DNA from: Conchiformibius steedae
GTDB lineage: Bacteria; Pseudomonadota; Gammaproteobacteria; Burkholderiales; Neisseriaceae
Length of the DNA stretch: 64,000 nt
Reading direction: 5' to 3'
NCBI RefSeq assembly: GCF_014054725.1
Contig: NZ_CP059563.1
Location: forward strand, 658,868-722,867
Made by a program: the position numbers and the translations under genes. Position 1 is the stretch's first letter. Every line of letters starts with the position of its first letter. This document shows, piece after piece, positions 53,822 through 62,571 of this stretch. A model generated the notes under the pieces. It saw nothing but the letters and a program-made list of their open reading frames with translations. It was not told the origin of the DNA and searched no databases.

Positions 53822-54742
53822 ATGCTGAAATTGATTATACGGCGGCTACTGGAAGCCGTACCGACTTTGCTGGTGTTGATTACGGTATCGTTTTTTATGA
53901 TGCGCTTGGCACCAGGTAGTCCGTTTACAGGCGAACGCAACCTGCCGCCTGCGGTGTTGGCAAATATTGAAGCCAAATACCATTTAAATGACCCGATGTG
54001 GCTACAGTATTTAAATTATTTAAAACAATTGGCGCAAGGCGATTTTGGACCATCGTTTAAATATAAAGACCATTCGGTAAACGAGCTGTTGGCGCAGGCT
54101 TTGCCCGTGTCGGTGGAAATCGGTATATATGCGTTTGTGATTGCGCTGCTGCTGGGGGTAACGTTGGGCGTGTTGGCGGCGTTGCGGCAAAACTCTGCCA
54201 CCGATTACACACTGATGACGCTGGCAATGACAGGGGTCGTGATTCCCAGCTTTGTGAAAGCACCGCTGATGGTGCTGGTGTTTGCGGTAACGCTGAAATG
54301 GTTTCCCGCAGGTGGTTGGAACGGCGGCGCGTGGATGAATTTGGTGTTGCCTGTGGCGGCGTTGTCGATGGCGTATGTGGCGAGTATTTCGCGGATTATG
54401 CGCGGTTCCATGATTGAAGTGATGAACAGTCCGTTTATCCGTACGGCGCGGGCAAAAGGTTTGCCGATGCGCTATATTGTGTTCAAACACGCACTGCGTC
54501 CCGCGCTATTGCCTGTGATTTCCTATTTAGGACCTGCGTTTGTGGGGATTATCACGGGTTCCATTGTGATTGAAACCATTTTTGGCTTACCAGGTATCGG
54601 ACAACTGTTTGTAAACGGCGCACTCAACCGCGATTATGGCATGGTATTAAGCCTGACCATTTTGGTGGGCGTGCTGACCATTGCGTTTAATGCGCTGGTG
54701 GACATTCTATATGCGGTAATTGACCCGAAAATCCGTTATTAA
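53822..54742 (+). CDS. oppB: Oligopeptide ABC transporter permease OppB
   Basis: A 306-residue inner-membrane permease with six predicted helices. The first is MLKLIIRRLLEAVPTLLVLITVSFFMM, the cytoplasmic coupling loop is RTARAKGLPMRYIVFKHALRPALLPVI (the EAA-like motif) and the end is DILYAVIDPKIRY. It needs a partner permease (OppC) and two ATPases (OppD/F), none of which follows: the next gene is an M16 peptidase relative. Either those genes are elsewhere or the locus has been split. Confidence 0.93.
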   Translation: MLKLIIRRLLEAVPTLLVLITVSFFMMRLAPGSPFTGERNLPPAVLANIEAKYHLNDPMWLQYLNYLKQLAQGDFGPSFKYKDHSVNELLAQALPVSVEIGIYAFVIALLLGVTLGVLAALRQNSATDYTLMTLAMTGVVIPSFVKAPLMVLVFAVTLKWFPAGGWNGGAWMNLVLPVAALSMAYVASISRIMRGSMIEVMNSPFIRTARAKGLPMRYIVFKHALRPALLPVISYLGPAFVGIITGSIVIETIFGLPGIGQLFVNGALNRDYGMVLSLTILVGVLTIAFNALVDILYAVIDPKIRY

Positions 54743-54819
54743 AGCGAAGGGCGCACACCGTTTTGCCCTGTGTGCGCCGAAACTGCTATACTTTCCCTTT
54801 TGTCCTTATTGGGAGAAAC

Positions 54820-56145
54820 ATGGTGCGCTATCTGCCTCAAAAACTGTTTGCTTTGCTGGTGACTGCGTGCGCGGTGGCGCAGGCTGTGGATATCCAACGC
54901 TGGAAAACCGCAGACGGCGCACAGGTGCTGTTGGTGGAACGCCGTGAACTGCCGATGGTGGATGTAGCGGTTTTGTTTAAAGGCGCGGGTTCGGCTGCCG
55001 ACCCTGTAGGCAAAGACAATACCGCCAGCGCCGCCGCATCTATGCTGGTGTTGGGCAACCGCGATTGGAATGAAGAGCAGATTTCCGAAAAAATCAACGA
55101 TTTGGGCGCGAGTTTGTCGGGGAGTGCCTCATCTGGTTACGCATCGTTCCGTATGCGCAGCCTCAGCCACCCCGACAAACTGCAAGCTGCCAGTGATATT
55201 TTTGCCCAATCGCTGGCTTCCCCCCGTTTTGACGCCACTATTTTGCAACGCATCAAAAACCGTGCTGCGCTGGCATTGCAGCAAAGCGAACAATATCCGG
55301 GGTTTCTCGCTTCCCGCGCCCTTGAGCGTCTGAACTATCCCGACCACCCCTATGGCAAAAGCGCATTTCAAACCGTAGAAAAAATCCAAGCTGTTCAAAG
55401 CAAGGATTTGCATGATTTTTATCGCAAACATTATGCGCGAAGCAATGCCATTATCGCCATTGTTGGCGACATCGGGCGCGAACGTGCTGCGCGTTTGGCA
55501 GATGAATTATTACAGCCGCTGCCTGCCCGCCCTGCTGCCGATACGCGCTTGCCGCCTGTGCGTGTGCGCGGTGGACAATTTGAACATCTGCCCTATCCGC
55601 ACAATCAGCAGACCATTATTCAAATGGGTTTGCCCGTATTAAAAGCAGACGACCCCGATTATTTCGCCATGCTGGTGGGGAACTATATTTTAGGTGGTGG
55701 CGGTTTTGACAGCCGTTTGATGAAAGTATTGCGCGACCAACACGGTTACACCTACGGCGCAGGCAGCAGTTTGTCGCCCTATATTGAAGCAGGACCGCTG
55801 GAAATTTCCTTTGCCACCGAGCGCAAAAACGGACGCGCCGCGCTGAAAGCCGCGCAAAAAGTGCTGGCGGATTTTGTCGCACAAGGACCTAATGAAGAAG
55901 AATTAAAACAAGCAAAAGCCTATATTACAGGCAGTTTTCCGCTGCGTTTTGACACCAATGGCAAGCTGCTGGGACATTTAATCAGCGCAGCCTATTACAA
56001 CCGCCCCGATAACTGGCTGGATACCTACAACAGTAAAATCAATGCCTTGGATAGTGAAACCATTAAACACGCTTGGCAAAAACACATCCGCCCCGAGCAA
56101 ATGAATGTCGTAGTGGTAGGTGGTGCGAAAAAAGGCGAGTTCTAA
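54820..56145 (+). CDS. M16-family peptidase homologue lacking the zinc motif
   Basis: A 441-residue periplasmic protein: signal peptide (MVRYLPQKLFALLVTACAVAQA) plus two M16 half-domains. Where catalytic M16 peptidases have HxxEH, this sequence reads GKDNTASAAASMLVLG, so no zinc site is possible. The C-terminal half keeps the substrate-side Arg/Tyr region (LRDQHGYTYGAGSSL). It therefore corresponds to the non-catalytic subunit of two-gene M16B pairs. The catalytic partner normally lies next to it but is not present here. The start at 54820 follows GGGAGAAAC. Confidence 0.85.
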   Translation: MVRYLPQKLFALLVTACAVAQAVDIQRWKTADGAQVLLVERRELPMVDVAVLFKGAGSAADPVGKDNTASAAASMLVLGNRDWNEEQISEKINDLGASLSGSASSGYASFRMRSLSHPDKLQAASDIFAQSLASPRFDATILQRIKNRAALALQQSEQYPGFLASRALERLNYPDHPYGKSAFQTVEKIQAVQSKDLHDFYRKHYARSNAIIAIVGDIGRERAARLADELLQPLPARPAADTRLPPVRVRGGQFEHLPYPHNQQTIIQMGLPVLKADDPDYFAMLVGNYILGGGGFDSRLMKVLRDQHGYTYGAGSSLSPYIEAGPLEISFATERKNGRAALKAAQKVLADFVAQGPNEEELKQAKAYITGSFPLRFDTNGKLLGHLISAAYYNRPDNWLDTYNSKINALDSETIKHAWQKHIRPEQMNVVVVGGAKKGEF

Positions 56146-56173
56146 ATATTGATAAATAAAAGGAATGTTTATA

Positions 56174-56716
56174 ATGAAAAAAATTACCCTATTGGCTGCC
56201 GTGTTATTGCTGGCAGCTTGCGGCAAAAATACCGACAAAATCGGCGAAGCCGACACCGTTTTTCACCTGCTGGGCAAAAACGACCGCATTGAAATTGAAG
56301 CCTTTGACGACCCCGATGTGAAAGGCGTGGCGTGCTATCTTTCCTATGCCAAAAAAGGTGGTTTAAAAGAAACCGTTAATTTAGAAGAAGATACCAGCTA
56401 TTTTTCCGTATCCTGCGCCCAAACCGCGCCCGCGATTGAATACAACGAACAAACCGTTGCCAAGCCCAGCAAAGTGTTTAAACGCAGTGCCAGTTTTGCC
56501 TTTAAAACTATGCAGATTATCCGCTACTACGACAGCAAACGCCACACTTTCAGCTATATGGTGTACAGCGACCGCGTGATTGAAGGTTCGCCGAAAAACT
56601 CAATCAGTGCAATCTCTTGCCATAGCGGTGTGCCTGCCGATGCCCGTCGTTTGTTGGAAAACCGCCCCAACGCCAAAATTGTTGGCTCGTGCGTGGTAGA
56701 GGGCGCAGCCGCATGA
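56174..56716 (+). CDS. CreA family lipoprotein
   Basis: A 180-residue CreA-family protein. Conserved are the opening [55 protein letters not shown] and [36 protein letters not shown]. coli CreA is a secreted protein of unknown function; this one has a lipobox (LLLAACGK), so it is membrane-anchored. ATG at 56174 follows AAAGGA at 9 bases. Its stop overlaps the hisI start by four bases. Confidence 0.88.
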   Translation: MKKITLLAAVLLLAACGKNTDKIGEADTVFHLLGKNDRIEIEAFDDPDVKGVACYLSYAKKGGLKETVNLEEDTSYFSVSCAQTAPAIEYNEQTVAKPSKVFKRSASFAFKTMQIIRYYDSKRHTFSYMVYSDRVIEGSPKNSISAISCHSGVPADARRLLENRPNAKIVGSCVVEGAAA

Positions 56717-57099
56717 ATGCCGATGCCCTGATTGATGCCGTCAAATGGAATGCGGACGGTTTGGTGTGCGCTGTTGCCCAAGATTTTGAAACCAAAAAAG
56801 TTTTGATGTTGGCATGGATGAACGCCGAAGCCCTGCGCCGCACCGCCGAAACAGGTTTCGCCCACTATTACAGCCGTTCCCGCCAAGCCCAATGGAAAAA
56901 AGGCGAACAATCAGGGCATGTGCAGCAAGTACATGAAATGTATTTAGATTGTGACGGCGATGCCATTGTGATGCTGATTCGTCAGCATGGCGGCATTGCC
57001 TGCCACACAGGGCGTGAAAGTTGTTTTTACCGTGTATGGCGCAACGGTGAATGGCAGAACAACTTGCCTGTGCTGAAACCTGCTGATGAAATCTATTGA
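56713..57099 (+). CDS. hisI: Phosphoribosyl-AMP cyclohydrolase
   Basis: HisI opens the adenine ring of phosphoribosyl-AMP in the third step of histidine synthesis. The 128 residues contain the full zinc- and substrate-binding pattern: [36 protein letters not shown] and [29 protein letters not shown]. As in other betaproteobacteria it is separate from HisE, which follows 16 bases later. Translational coupling with creA is odd and probably reflects operon compaction. The start at 56713 was chosen over an in-frame codon at 56689. Confidence 0.96.
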   Translation: MNADALIDAVKWNADGLVCAVAQDFETKKVLMLAWMNAEALRRTAETGFAHYYSRSRQAQWKKGEQSGHVQQVHEMYLDCDGDAIVMLIRQHGGIACHTGRESCFYRVWRNGEWQNNLPVLKPADEIY

Positions 57100-57115
57100 T
57101 AATCAAGGAATAATA

Positions 57116-57442
57116 ATGAGTAGCGAGATTCTGCCCGCTTTGGCGGATTTGTTAGAACAACGCAAACATGCCGATGCCCAATCGTCTTACACCGCCAAAT
57201 TATTGCAAGGCAGCACCGACAAAATCCTCAAAAAAGTGATTGAAGAAGCAGGCGAAGTGCTGATGGCAGCCAAAGATGGCGACCGCGAACATCTGATTTA
57301 CGAAACCGCCGATTTATGGTTTCACAGCATGGTTTTACTGGCGCAGCAGGGCATTCGTGTAGAAAGCGTGTTGGCAGAATTGGCGCGGCGGCAGGGCGTA
57401 TCGGGTTTGGCGGAAAAAGCCGCACGCCAACATGCTGAATAA
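57116..57442 (+). CDS. hisE: Phosphoribosyl-ATP pyrophosphatase
   Basis: HisE removes pyrophosphate from phosphoribosyl-ATP, the second step of histidine synthesis. The 108-residue all-helical protein has the MazG-like metal-binding pattern KKVIEEAGEVLMAAKDGDREHLIYETADLWFHSMVLL. The ATG at 57116 follows AAGGAATAATA. The last 11 bases overlap a small membrane-protein gene. Confidence 0.95.
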   Translation: MSSEILPALADLLEQRKHADAQSSYTAKLLQGSTDKILKKVIEEAGEVLMAAKDGDREHLIYETADLWFHSMVLLAQQGIRVESVLAELARRQGVSGLAEKAARQHAE

Positions 57443-57602
57443 AATATTATTTTTTACCTTTTTTGTACTGATGGTTTACGGATTATTCCGTTTGTCGCCG
57501 CTGCGCCGCCACGCCCACGCCGTACACAGTGTGGTGGTGGTTTTAGCCAAAGTATTGTTAATCTTTGCTTTTATCCGCTTAATTATTGGAATATGGATAT
57601 GA
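57432..57602 (+). CDS. Small membrane protein (56 aa) overlapping hisE
   Basis: Two hydrophobic segments (about 3-18 and 34-55) flank a basic, His-rich loop (RLSPLRRHAHAVH), giving a helical hairpin with the loop probably inside. The start lies within hisE and the stop TGA overlaps the ATG of the glycosyltransferase, so it bridges two genes with no spare bases on either side. That tight fit supports it being real. No family is recognised. Confidence 0.7.
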   Translation: MLNKILFFTFFVLMVYGLFRLSPLRRHAHAVHSVVVVLAKVLLIFAFIRLIIGIWI

Positions 57603-58369
57603 CTTCGTCCGTTTTGCCTATCAGTGCCACAGTATTAACCAAAAATTCCGAACGCCATTTGGTGCGCGTACTCAATGCCTTGCGTGGTTTTGATGAAGTG
57701 GTGGTGCTGGACAACGGCTCGCAGGACAATACTTTGGCAATTGCCGGCGAATATGCCAATGTTTCTATACATCATCATGTTTTTGAAGGATTTGGCAAGC
57801 TGAAAAATCGGGCAGCGGCTCAAGCCCGCAACGGTTGGATTATGAACATCGACAGCGATGAAATCGTCAGCGATGAATTAATGCAGTCCTTGCAAAGAAT
57901 TGATTTTTCAGAAATAAATAAAATTTATACCGTGTCACGTTTAAACCATTACCGTGGTCGTCCCATTCGCGGCTGCGGTTGGTATCCCGATATGGTGCCG
58001 CGCCTGTATCACCGCAGCCATACCGCATTTTCTGATGTACCTGTGCATGAACGCATTGAAATTCAAAATGATAGCCAATTAACCGCTTTATCGGGCGAAT
58101 TGCTGCACTATTCTTATAACGGTGCAGGCGAACTGCTTGCCAAAATGCAGTTTTACAGTGATTTGTACGCCGAGCGTTATCGTGGCAAAAAATCCGCCAC
58201 CACTGCCCAAGCCGTTGCCCATGGTGCATTTGCCTTTTTAAAAAGCTATGTTTTCAAAAAAGGTTTTTTATACGGTGGCGACGGTTGGGTGATTTCTGCT
58301 TCAGTGGCTGCCAATTCCTATTATAAATATGTTAAATTAAAAGAAGCCAACGAACAGCCCAAGCCATAA
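57593..58369 (+). CDS. Family 2 glycosyltransferase, WaaE/KdtX/LgtF type
   Basis: A GT-A glycosyltransferase of 258 residues with ISATVLTKNSERHLVRVLNAL at the start, the nucleotide-sugar DNGSQDNT segment near 44-51 and the DxD-like NIDSDEIVSDEL near 92. WYPDMVPRLYHR, the family acceptor signature, follows. Relatives add the first glucose to heptose of the lipopolysaccharide core (LgtF in Neisseria, WaaE in enterics). The ATG is at 57593 or 57599, the latter overlapping the stop of the small membrane protein. Linkage and sugar are inferred from family. Confidence 0.88.
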   Translation: MDMTSSVLPISATVLTKNSERHLVRVLNALRGFDEVVVLDNGSQDNTLAIAGEYANVSIHHHVFEGFGKLKNRAAAQARNGWIMNIDSDEIVSDELMQSLQRIDFSEINKIYTVSRLNHYRGRPIRGCGWYPDMVPRLYHRSHTAFSDVPVHERIEIQNDSQLTALSGELLHYSYNGAGELLAKMQFYSDLYAERYRGKKSATTAQAVAHGAFAFLKSYVFKKGFLYGGDGWVISASVAANSYYKYVKLKEANEQPKP

Positions 58370-58759
58370 ATGGGGCAAAATATGGCAAATCCCAAAAAAT
58401 ATGCTAGAATACGGCTATGATGCAGTTTGGGTATTGTTTTTACAGCGGGTTGTGTGGCGTAAAATGTATGAAACACGCAACATAGGCTGTGGGAACGGTA
58501 TAGGTTCTTTTTGCCTGATTGGTTTGCATGGATTTGATTATTTGTTGTTTTTTTTGGATTTTGCAGCATTTGGCGCACCATCGGGCAACAAAAAAATCAA
58601 ATAAAACGCAAAAATTGATTTGTTTTTTTTGGGCGAAACCTTTATATTGTTACCTGAATTGAGGCGTTTCAACCGGCGGGTTGGGGCGTTTTGAAAACCG
58701 ATGCGGATTTTGCTGGTGCAAATTCGTTGTTTTGTTTCTAAATTTAAGGAATGACAGAA
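58370..58759. other. Leader region before the porin gene
   Basis: No convincing protein gene in 390 bases. A TAGAAT -10-like box at 58405-58410 and a TTTATATT element at 58641-58648 are two possible promoters; the first would give a leader or small RNA of about 350 bases. A purine-rich AAGGAATGACAG precedes the porin start. Confidence 0.45.
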
Positions 58760-59932
58760 ATGAAAAAAACTCTGATCGCGCTCACTTTGGCAGCTCTGCC
58801 TGTTGCTTCTATGGCTGAAGTCGTTCTGTACGGCCAAATCAAAGGCGGTGTAGAAGTTACCAAAGAAAAAGACGTCAAAGGCACTGTAACCAATATCGTG
58901 GACTACGGTTCGCGCATTGGCTTCAAGGGTCAAGAACAATTGTCTGACAACTTGAAAGCTATTTGGCAATTAGAGCAAAAAGTGGATATTGCTGGTGGCG
59001 CAGCTGGTACAAAAGTGGTTACTAATGTCGCTAAAAACGAAACTGCAGGTGTAAACGGTTTTGGTACCCGTAATTCGTTTGTTGGTTTGGAAGGTGGCTT
59101 CGGTCAAGTAAAAGCAGGTTACTTCCACAACCCCGTAGGTGAGTTGAATGGCGAACTGGATGTGTGGGAATACAACAGCGATGCTGCTGGTTTAGGTTTC
59201 TTTACCCGTGGTAACGATGTGGTAAAACGCCGTGTAGCCGTACAGTACACCACCCCCGATATGGGCGGTTTTACTGCCAAAGCCTATGTATCGCCCAGCG
59301 ATAACAACCGTATGGATGATCAAAACAGTGCCAGTGGCAACGGTGCAGATAACAAACGTGTTGACCGTCCTGTTTACGGTGCATCTGCCAGCTACCAGCA
59401 ACCCGGTGGTGGTTTCTTTGCAGATGTGGCGGGTACTGCAGTAAAACGTGGTGCAGGCAATGTTGAATTGGTGGCTCGTGAAGCCGATCCTAACAAAAAA
59501 GTAAGTGCCAAACACAAATATGGCTATCAGGCTTTGGCGCAAGCGGGTTTCCGTAATGACAACTTGACTGCAGGTTTGGCTTACCAATATTCACAAAATG
59601 TTGATGGTAAGATTGGTGACACAAGTGACAGAGGTACGGAATATTTGGCACGTTTCCATGAAGTGGCTGCAACTGCTGCTTATACCATTAACGACGCCGT
59701 AACTGTAAAAGGTAGTGCAGCCTATGGCTTTAATGCTAAAATCTTTGATACAGCAGATAATACCTTGACAAAAGATAAAGGTGTTAAATATGTTCAAGGT
59801 GTATTGGGTGCCGATTATCACCTGTCTAAACGTACCCAACTGAACAGCCAAATCGGTTATATTCAGTATGGTAGAAAAGAAGACAAAGACGCCATCGGTA
59901 CTATCGGCGTGGGTGTAAAACACAAATTCTAA
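58760..59932 (+). CDS. Neisserial-type trimeric porin
   Basis: A 390-residue Gram-negative porin of the neisserial PorB-like family. The signal peptide MKKTLIALTLAALPVASMA is followed by mature EVVLYGQIKGGVEV. The sequence alternates amphipathic strands and surface loops and ends with an aromatic VGVKHKF. Loop 3 candidates (GVNGFGTRNSFVGLEGGFGQVKAG) match the eyelet region. It has its own leader and terminator, as expected for a highly expressed gene. The start was set at 58760 because AAGGAA sits 9 bases upstream and the peptide is then a proper signal. Confidence 0.93.
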   Translation: MKKTLIALTLAALPVASMAEVVLYGQIKGGVEVTKEKDVKGTVTNIVDYGSRIGFKGQEQLSDNLKAIWQLEQKVDIAGGAAGTKVVTNVAKNETAGVNGFGTRNSFVGLEGGFGQVKAGYFHNPVGELNGELDVWEYNSDAAGLGFFTRGNDVVKRRVAVQYTTPDMGGFTAKAYVSPSDNNRMDDQNSASGNGADNKRVDRPVYGASASYQQPGGGFFADVAGTAVKRGAGNVELVAREADPNKKVSAKHKYGYQALAQAGFRNDNLTAGLAYQYSQNVDGKIGDTSDRGTEYLARFHEVAATAAYTINDAVTVKGSAAYGFNAKIFDTADNTLTKDKGVKYVQGVLGADYHLSKRTQLNSQIGYIQYGRKEDKDAIGTIGVGVKHKF

Positions 59933-59970
59933 TTTAATGCAGCATAAAGCTGTGTTGATTGGATAAAATC

Positions 59971-60002
59971 AAAAGGCTTGCAATCATTGCAGGCCTTTTT
60001 TA
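59971..60002 (+). terminator. Terminator of the porin gene
   Basis: AAAAGGCTTGCAA and TTGCAGGCCTTTT pair around TCA, followed by further T. It lies about 40 bases after the stop. Confidence 0.88.
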
Positions 60003-60016
60003 TATATGGATATAAA

Positions 60017-60703
60017 ATGAATGATTTATCAGCAAACCGATTAAAAGTGTTGGCACAAATTCAAATGGCAGCAGCGGCAGCGGGGCGCGATGCGGAAACC
60101 GTGCGTTTGATTGCAGTGGGTAAAACATTTCCCGCTGCCGATATTGCCACGCTGTATCGGGCAGGGCAGCGCGATTTTGGCGAGAATTATATTCAGGAAT
60201 GGCAGCAAAAAGCGCAAGATTTGCGCGACAGTTGTCCTGATTTGGTGTGGCATATTATCGGGCATATTCAGTCTAATAAAAGCCGTATGGTGGCAGGGCA
60301 GGCAGCGTGGGTGCATACGCTGGACAGCGTGAAACTGGCACGGCGTTTGAGCCATCAACGTCCCAGCCATTTACCGCCTTTGCAGCTGTGTATTGAAGTG
60401 AATACCAGCGCTTCCACAGCCAAACACGGCGTTGCCCCTAATGAAGTGATGGCATTGGCAGATGAAGTGGCTGCCTTGCCAAATGTGTGTTTGCGTGGGC
60501 TGATGTGTGTACCCACGGCGGATAACCGTGAACAGACTGTGGCAGAGTTTGCTTTAATGCGCGATTTATTGGCAGGTTTGCAGCAGAAGTATCATCAAGT
60601 GGATACTTTATCGATGGGCATGAGTGGTGATTTGGCAGATGCGGTGGCGTATGGTGCAACCATGGTGCGGATAGGGCGGGCGATTTTCGGCAGCCGCAGC
60701 TAG
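60017..60703 (+). CDS. yggS: YggS-family pyridoxal phosphate homeostasis protein
   Basis: YggS/PLPBP binds pyridoxal 5'-phosphate without catalysis and keeps vitamin B6 and amino acid pools in balance. The 228-residue alanine-racemase-type barrel shows the PLP lysine in RLIAVGKTFP near residue 36. FGENYIQEWQQK, WHIIGHIQSNK, IEVNTS and MSMGMSGDLADAVAYGATMVRIGRAIFG follow. The start at 60017 is chosen over an in-frame codon 39 bases earlier that lies in the porin terminator. Confidence 0.94.
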   Translation: MNDLSANRLKVLAQIQMAAAAAGRDAETVRLIAVGKTFPAADIATLYRAGQRDFGENYIQEWQQKAQDLRDSCPDLVWHIIGHIQSNKSRMVAGQAAWVHTLDSVKLARRLSHQRPSHLPPLQLCIEVNTSASTAKHGVAPNEVMALADEVAALPNVCLRGLMCVPTADNREQTVAEFALMRDLLAGLQQKYHQVDTLSMGMSGDLADAVAYGATMVRIGRAIFGSRS

Positions 60704-60798
60704 GTAAAACGGGGTAAAAGGCTGGCAAATTTCGCCGAGTTTCTATACAATAAGCATTGGATTTTTTTCCCCCAATCATGTTTTGAAAGGCATTGAAT

Positions 60799-61032
60799 AT
60801 GTTTCCCGAGTACCGTAATTTGATTACTGAATTGAAGAACAAAGACGCACATTTTACCCGTTTGTTTAATGAGCATAACGAATTGGATGAGAAAATTACC
60901 AATTTAGAAAAAGACCCTGTAACAGGTTCGTCTGCGGAAGAAGAAATTCATCAATTGAAAGTGAAAAAACTGGCTTTGAAAGACGAGCTGTATGTGATTT
61001 TGAAAAAAGCTGCAGATGAAGCAGCAGAATAA
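60799..61032 (+). CDS. DUF465 (YdcH-like) small protein
   Basis: A 77-residue, almost fully helical protein: MFPEYRNLITELKNKDAHFTRLFNEHNELDEKITNLEKDP, then a short turn and a second helix of about 30 residues. This is the DUF465/YdcH helical-hairpin family, common in proteobacteria and of unknown function. The ATG follows AAAGGCATTGAAT. It stands alone between yggS and pcnB. Confidence 0.85.
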   Translation: MFPEYRNLITELKNKDAHFTRLFNEHNELDEKITNLEKDPVTGSSAEEEIHQLKVKKLALKDELYVILKKAADEAAE

Positions 61033-61098
61033 GCGTTAAACCTTGTACAAACACCCGCTAATGTGTATTATCGGGTGTTTATTTATTTTTGATAAATT

Positions 61099-62424
61099 AT
61101 GATAAAACAATGGGTTAAGAAAAAATTGGCAAGAAATGCCGCTGCTGGGGAAGTGCGCCGTTCGGTGGATTTAATTGTGGAAGGAACGGCGGCGGTCAGC
61201 ATTATCCGCAAGCTGGTTCAGGCGGGTTATGAGGCGTATCTGGTGGGTGGTGCGGTGCGCGATTTGCTGCTGGGGGTGCAGCCGAAAGATTTTGATGTGG
61301 TGACCAATGCCACGCCCGAACAGGTTAAGGCATTGTTTCGGCGCAGTCGTATTGTGGGCAGGCGTTTTCCGATTGTGCATGTGCCGATGGGGGTGGAAAC
61401 GGTGGAAGTCAGCACTTTCCGCAGCGGGCAGGTGCGCCAAAACGATGCGGGCAGGGTGGTGCGCGACAATGCTTATGGCACAATGGCGCAAGATGCGGTA
61501 CGGCGCGATTTTACCTGTAATGCTTTGTATTACGATGTGATTAAAGGGGAGGTGATTGATTTTCATCGGGGCATGGACGATATTGCGGCGCGGCGGCTGG
61601 TGATGATTGGCGATGCGGCAGAGCGTTATTGTGAAGATCCTGTGCGGATTTTGCGGGCAGTGCGTTTGTCGGGCAAGCTGGGTTTTGAAGTGGCGGCGGA
61701 AACGGCTGCACCCATTGCCGCTGCGGTGCATTTATTGGCGCGTGAGCCGCAGTCGCGTTTGTTTGACGAATTATTGAAAATTTTATTCTGCGGTTATGCG
61801 GAAGCCTGTTTGCGCCAATTGGCAGTGCTGGGCGTGGGCGATGAAGTGCATCCGTTTTTATCGGTTTTGCAGCAGGGTTTGGAACAGGACACGGTGGTGG
61901 CGCAGGCTTTGCGCGGCACAGATGCGCGGGTGCGCGAAGGCAAAACCGTATCGGCGGGTTTTGTGTTGGCGGCTTTGCTATGGGCGCGGGTGCGTCCGTT
62001 GTGGCAGCACAATATCGGGCGCGGACAATCCCCCGCCGCAGCGATGGGCGATGCGGTGCTGCAGATTCGCGGCGGTTTTGAACGCGATTGGGGCGTGCCG
62101 CAGCGTTATTCGGCGGTAATGCGTGAGATTTGGCTGATGCAGCCGCAGTTTGCTCATCAGCGTGGTGGTCGTCCGTTTCGTCTTTTGGCACAACCGCGTT
62201 TTCGTGCTGCTTATGATTTTCTGCTGATTCGGGCGGCGGCGGGCGAAGCCGATGCACAAACGGCAGAATGGTGGACACGGTTTCAAGCAGCCAATGAAGC
62301 GCAACGCAAGCAGATGACCGCAGCCCAATCCAATACCTCTTCAGGCGATGCGCCCGCCAAGAAAAAGCGCCGCCGCAGACGGCGCAAATCGGCTGCTTCT
62401 GCGAATAAAGCATCAGAAAGTTAA
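61099..62424 (+). CDS. pcnB: Poly(A) polymerase I
   Basis: PcnB adds 3' poly(A) tails that mark RNA for decay. The 441-residue protein has the class II nucleotidyltransferase core: YLVGGAVRDLLLGVQPKDFDVVTNATPEQVK with the metal aspartates, then VEVSTFR and VRRDFTCNALYYD. The RNA-binding domain follows (YCEDPVRILRAVRLSGKLGF). The C-terminus is very basic (KKKRRRRRRKSA), as in PcnB and unlike CCA-adding enzymes. There is no HD domain. A terminator follows directly. Confidence 0.94.
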   Translation: MIKQWVKKKLARNAAAGEVRRSVDLIVEGTAAVSIIRKLVQAGYEAYLVGGAVRDLLLGVQPKDFDVVTNATPEQVKALFRRSRIVGRRFPIVHVPMGVETVEVSTFRSGQVRQNDAGRVVRDNAYGTMAQDAVRRDFTCNALYYDVIKGEVIDFHRGMDDIAARRLVMIGDAAERYCEDPVRILRAVRLSGKLGFEVAAETAAPIAAAVHLLAREPQSRLFDELLKILFCGYAEACLRQLAVLGVGDEVHPFLSVLQQGLEQDTVVAQALRGTDARVREGKTVSAGFVLAALLWARVRPLWQHNIGRGQSPAAAMGDAVLQIRGGFERDWGVPQRYSAVMREIWLMQPQFAHQRGGRPFRLLAQPRFRAAYDFLLIRAAAGEADAQTAEWWTRFQAANEAQRKQMTAAQSNTSSGDAPAKKKRRRRRRKSAASANKASES

Positions 62425-62428
62425 AAAA

Positions 62429-62459
62429 ATCCCCGTATGGTAAGCATACGGGGATGGGT
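62429..62459 (+). terminator. Terminator of pcnB
   Basis: ATCCCCGTATG and CATACGGGGAT form a perfect 11-bp stem with a GTAAG loop. A run of seven A precedes it and TTTT follows close by, so it may act on both strands. Confidence 0.8.
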
Positions 62460-62501
62460 TTTCATCTGATAGACAGTACACAACAATTTTTCAACACTGT
62501 T

Positions 62502-62527
62502 CCCTCCCCCGTTTTTACGGGGGAGGG
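62502..62527. other. Strong GC hairpin between pcnB and ppk2
   Basis: CCCTCCCCCGT and ACGGGGGAGGG pair perfectly around a 4-base loop. It lies downstream of both converging genes, but no T-run follows, so a transcript-stabilising role or an inserted repeat is as likely as termination. Confidence 0.6.
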
Positions 62528-62571
62528 CGTAATGGGCAAAGCAAATAGGGACACGCCCTAATCCGATTGCA

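Noticed and set aside
58401-58604. 67-codon plus-strand frame before the porin
   Set aside because: No ribosome-binding site and the first part overlaps a promoter-like box; no plausible protein features.
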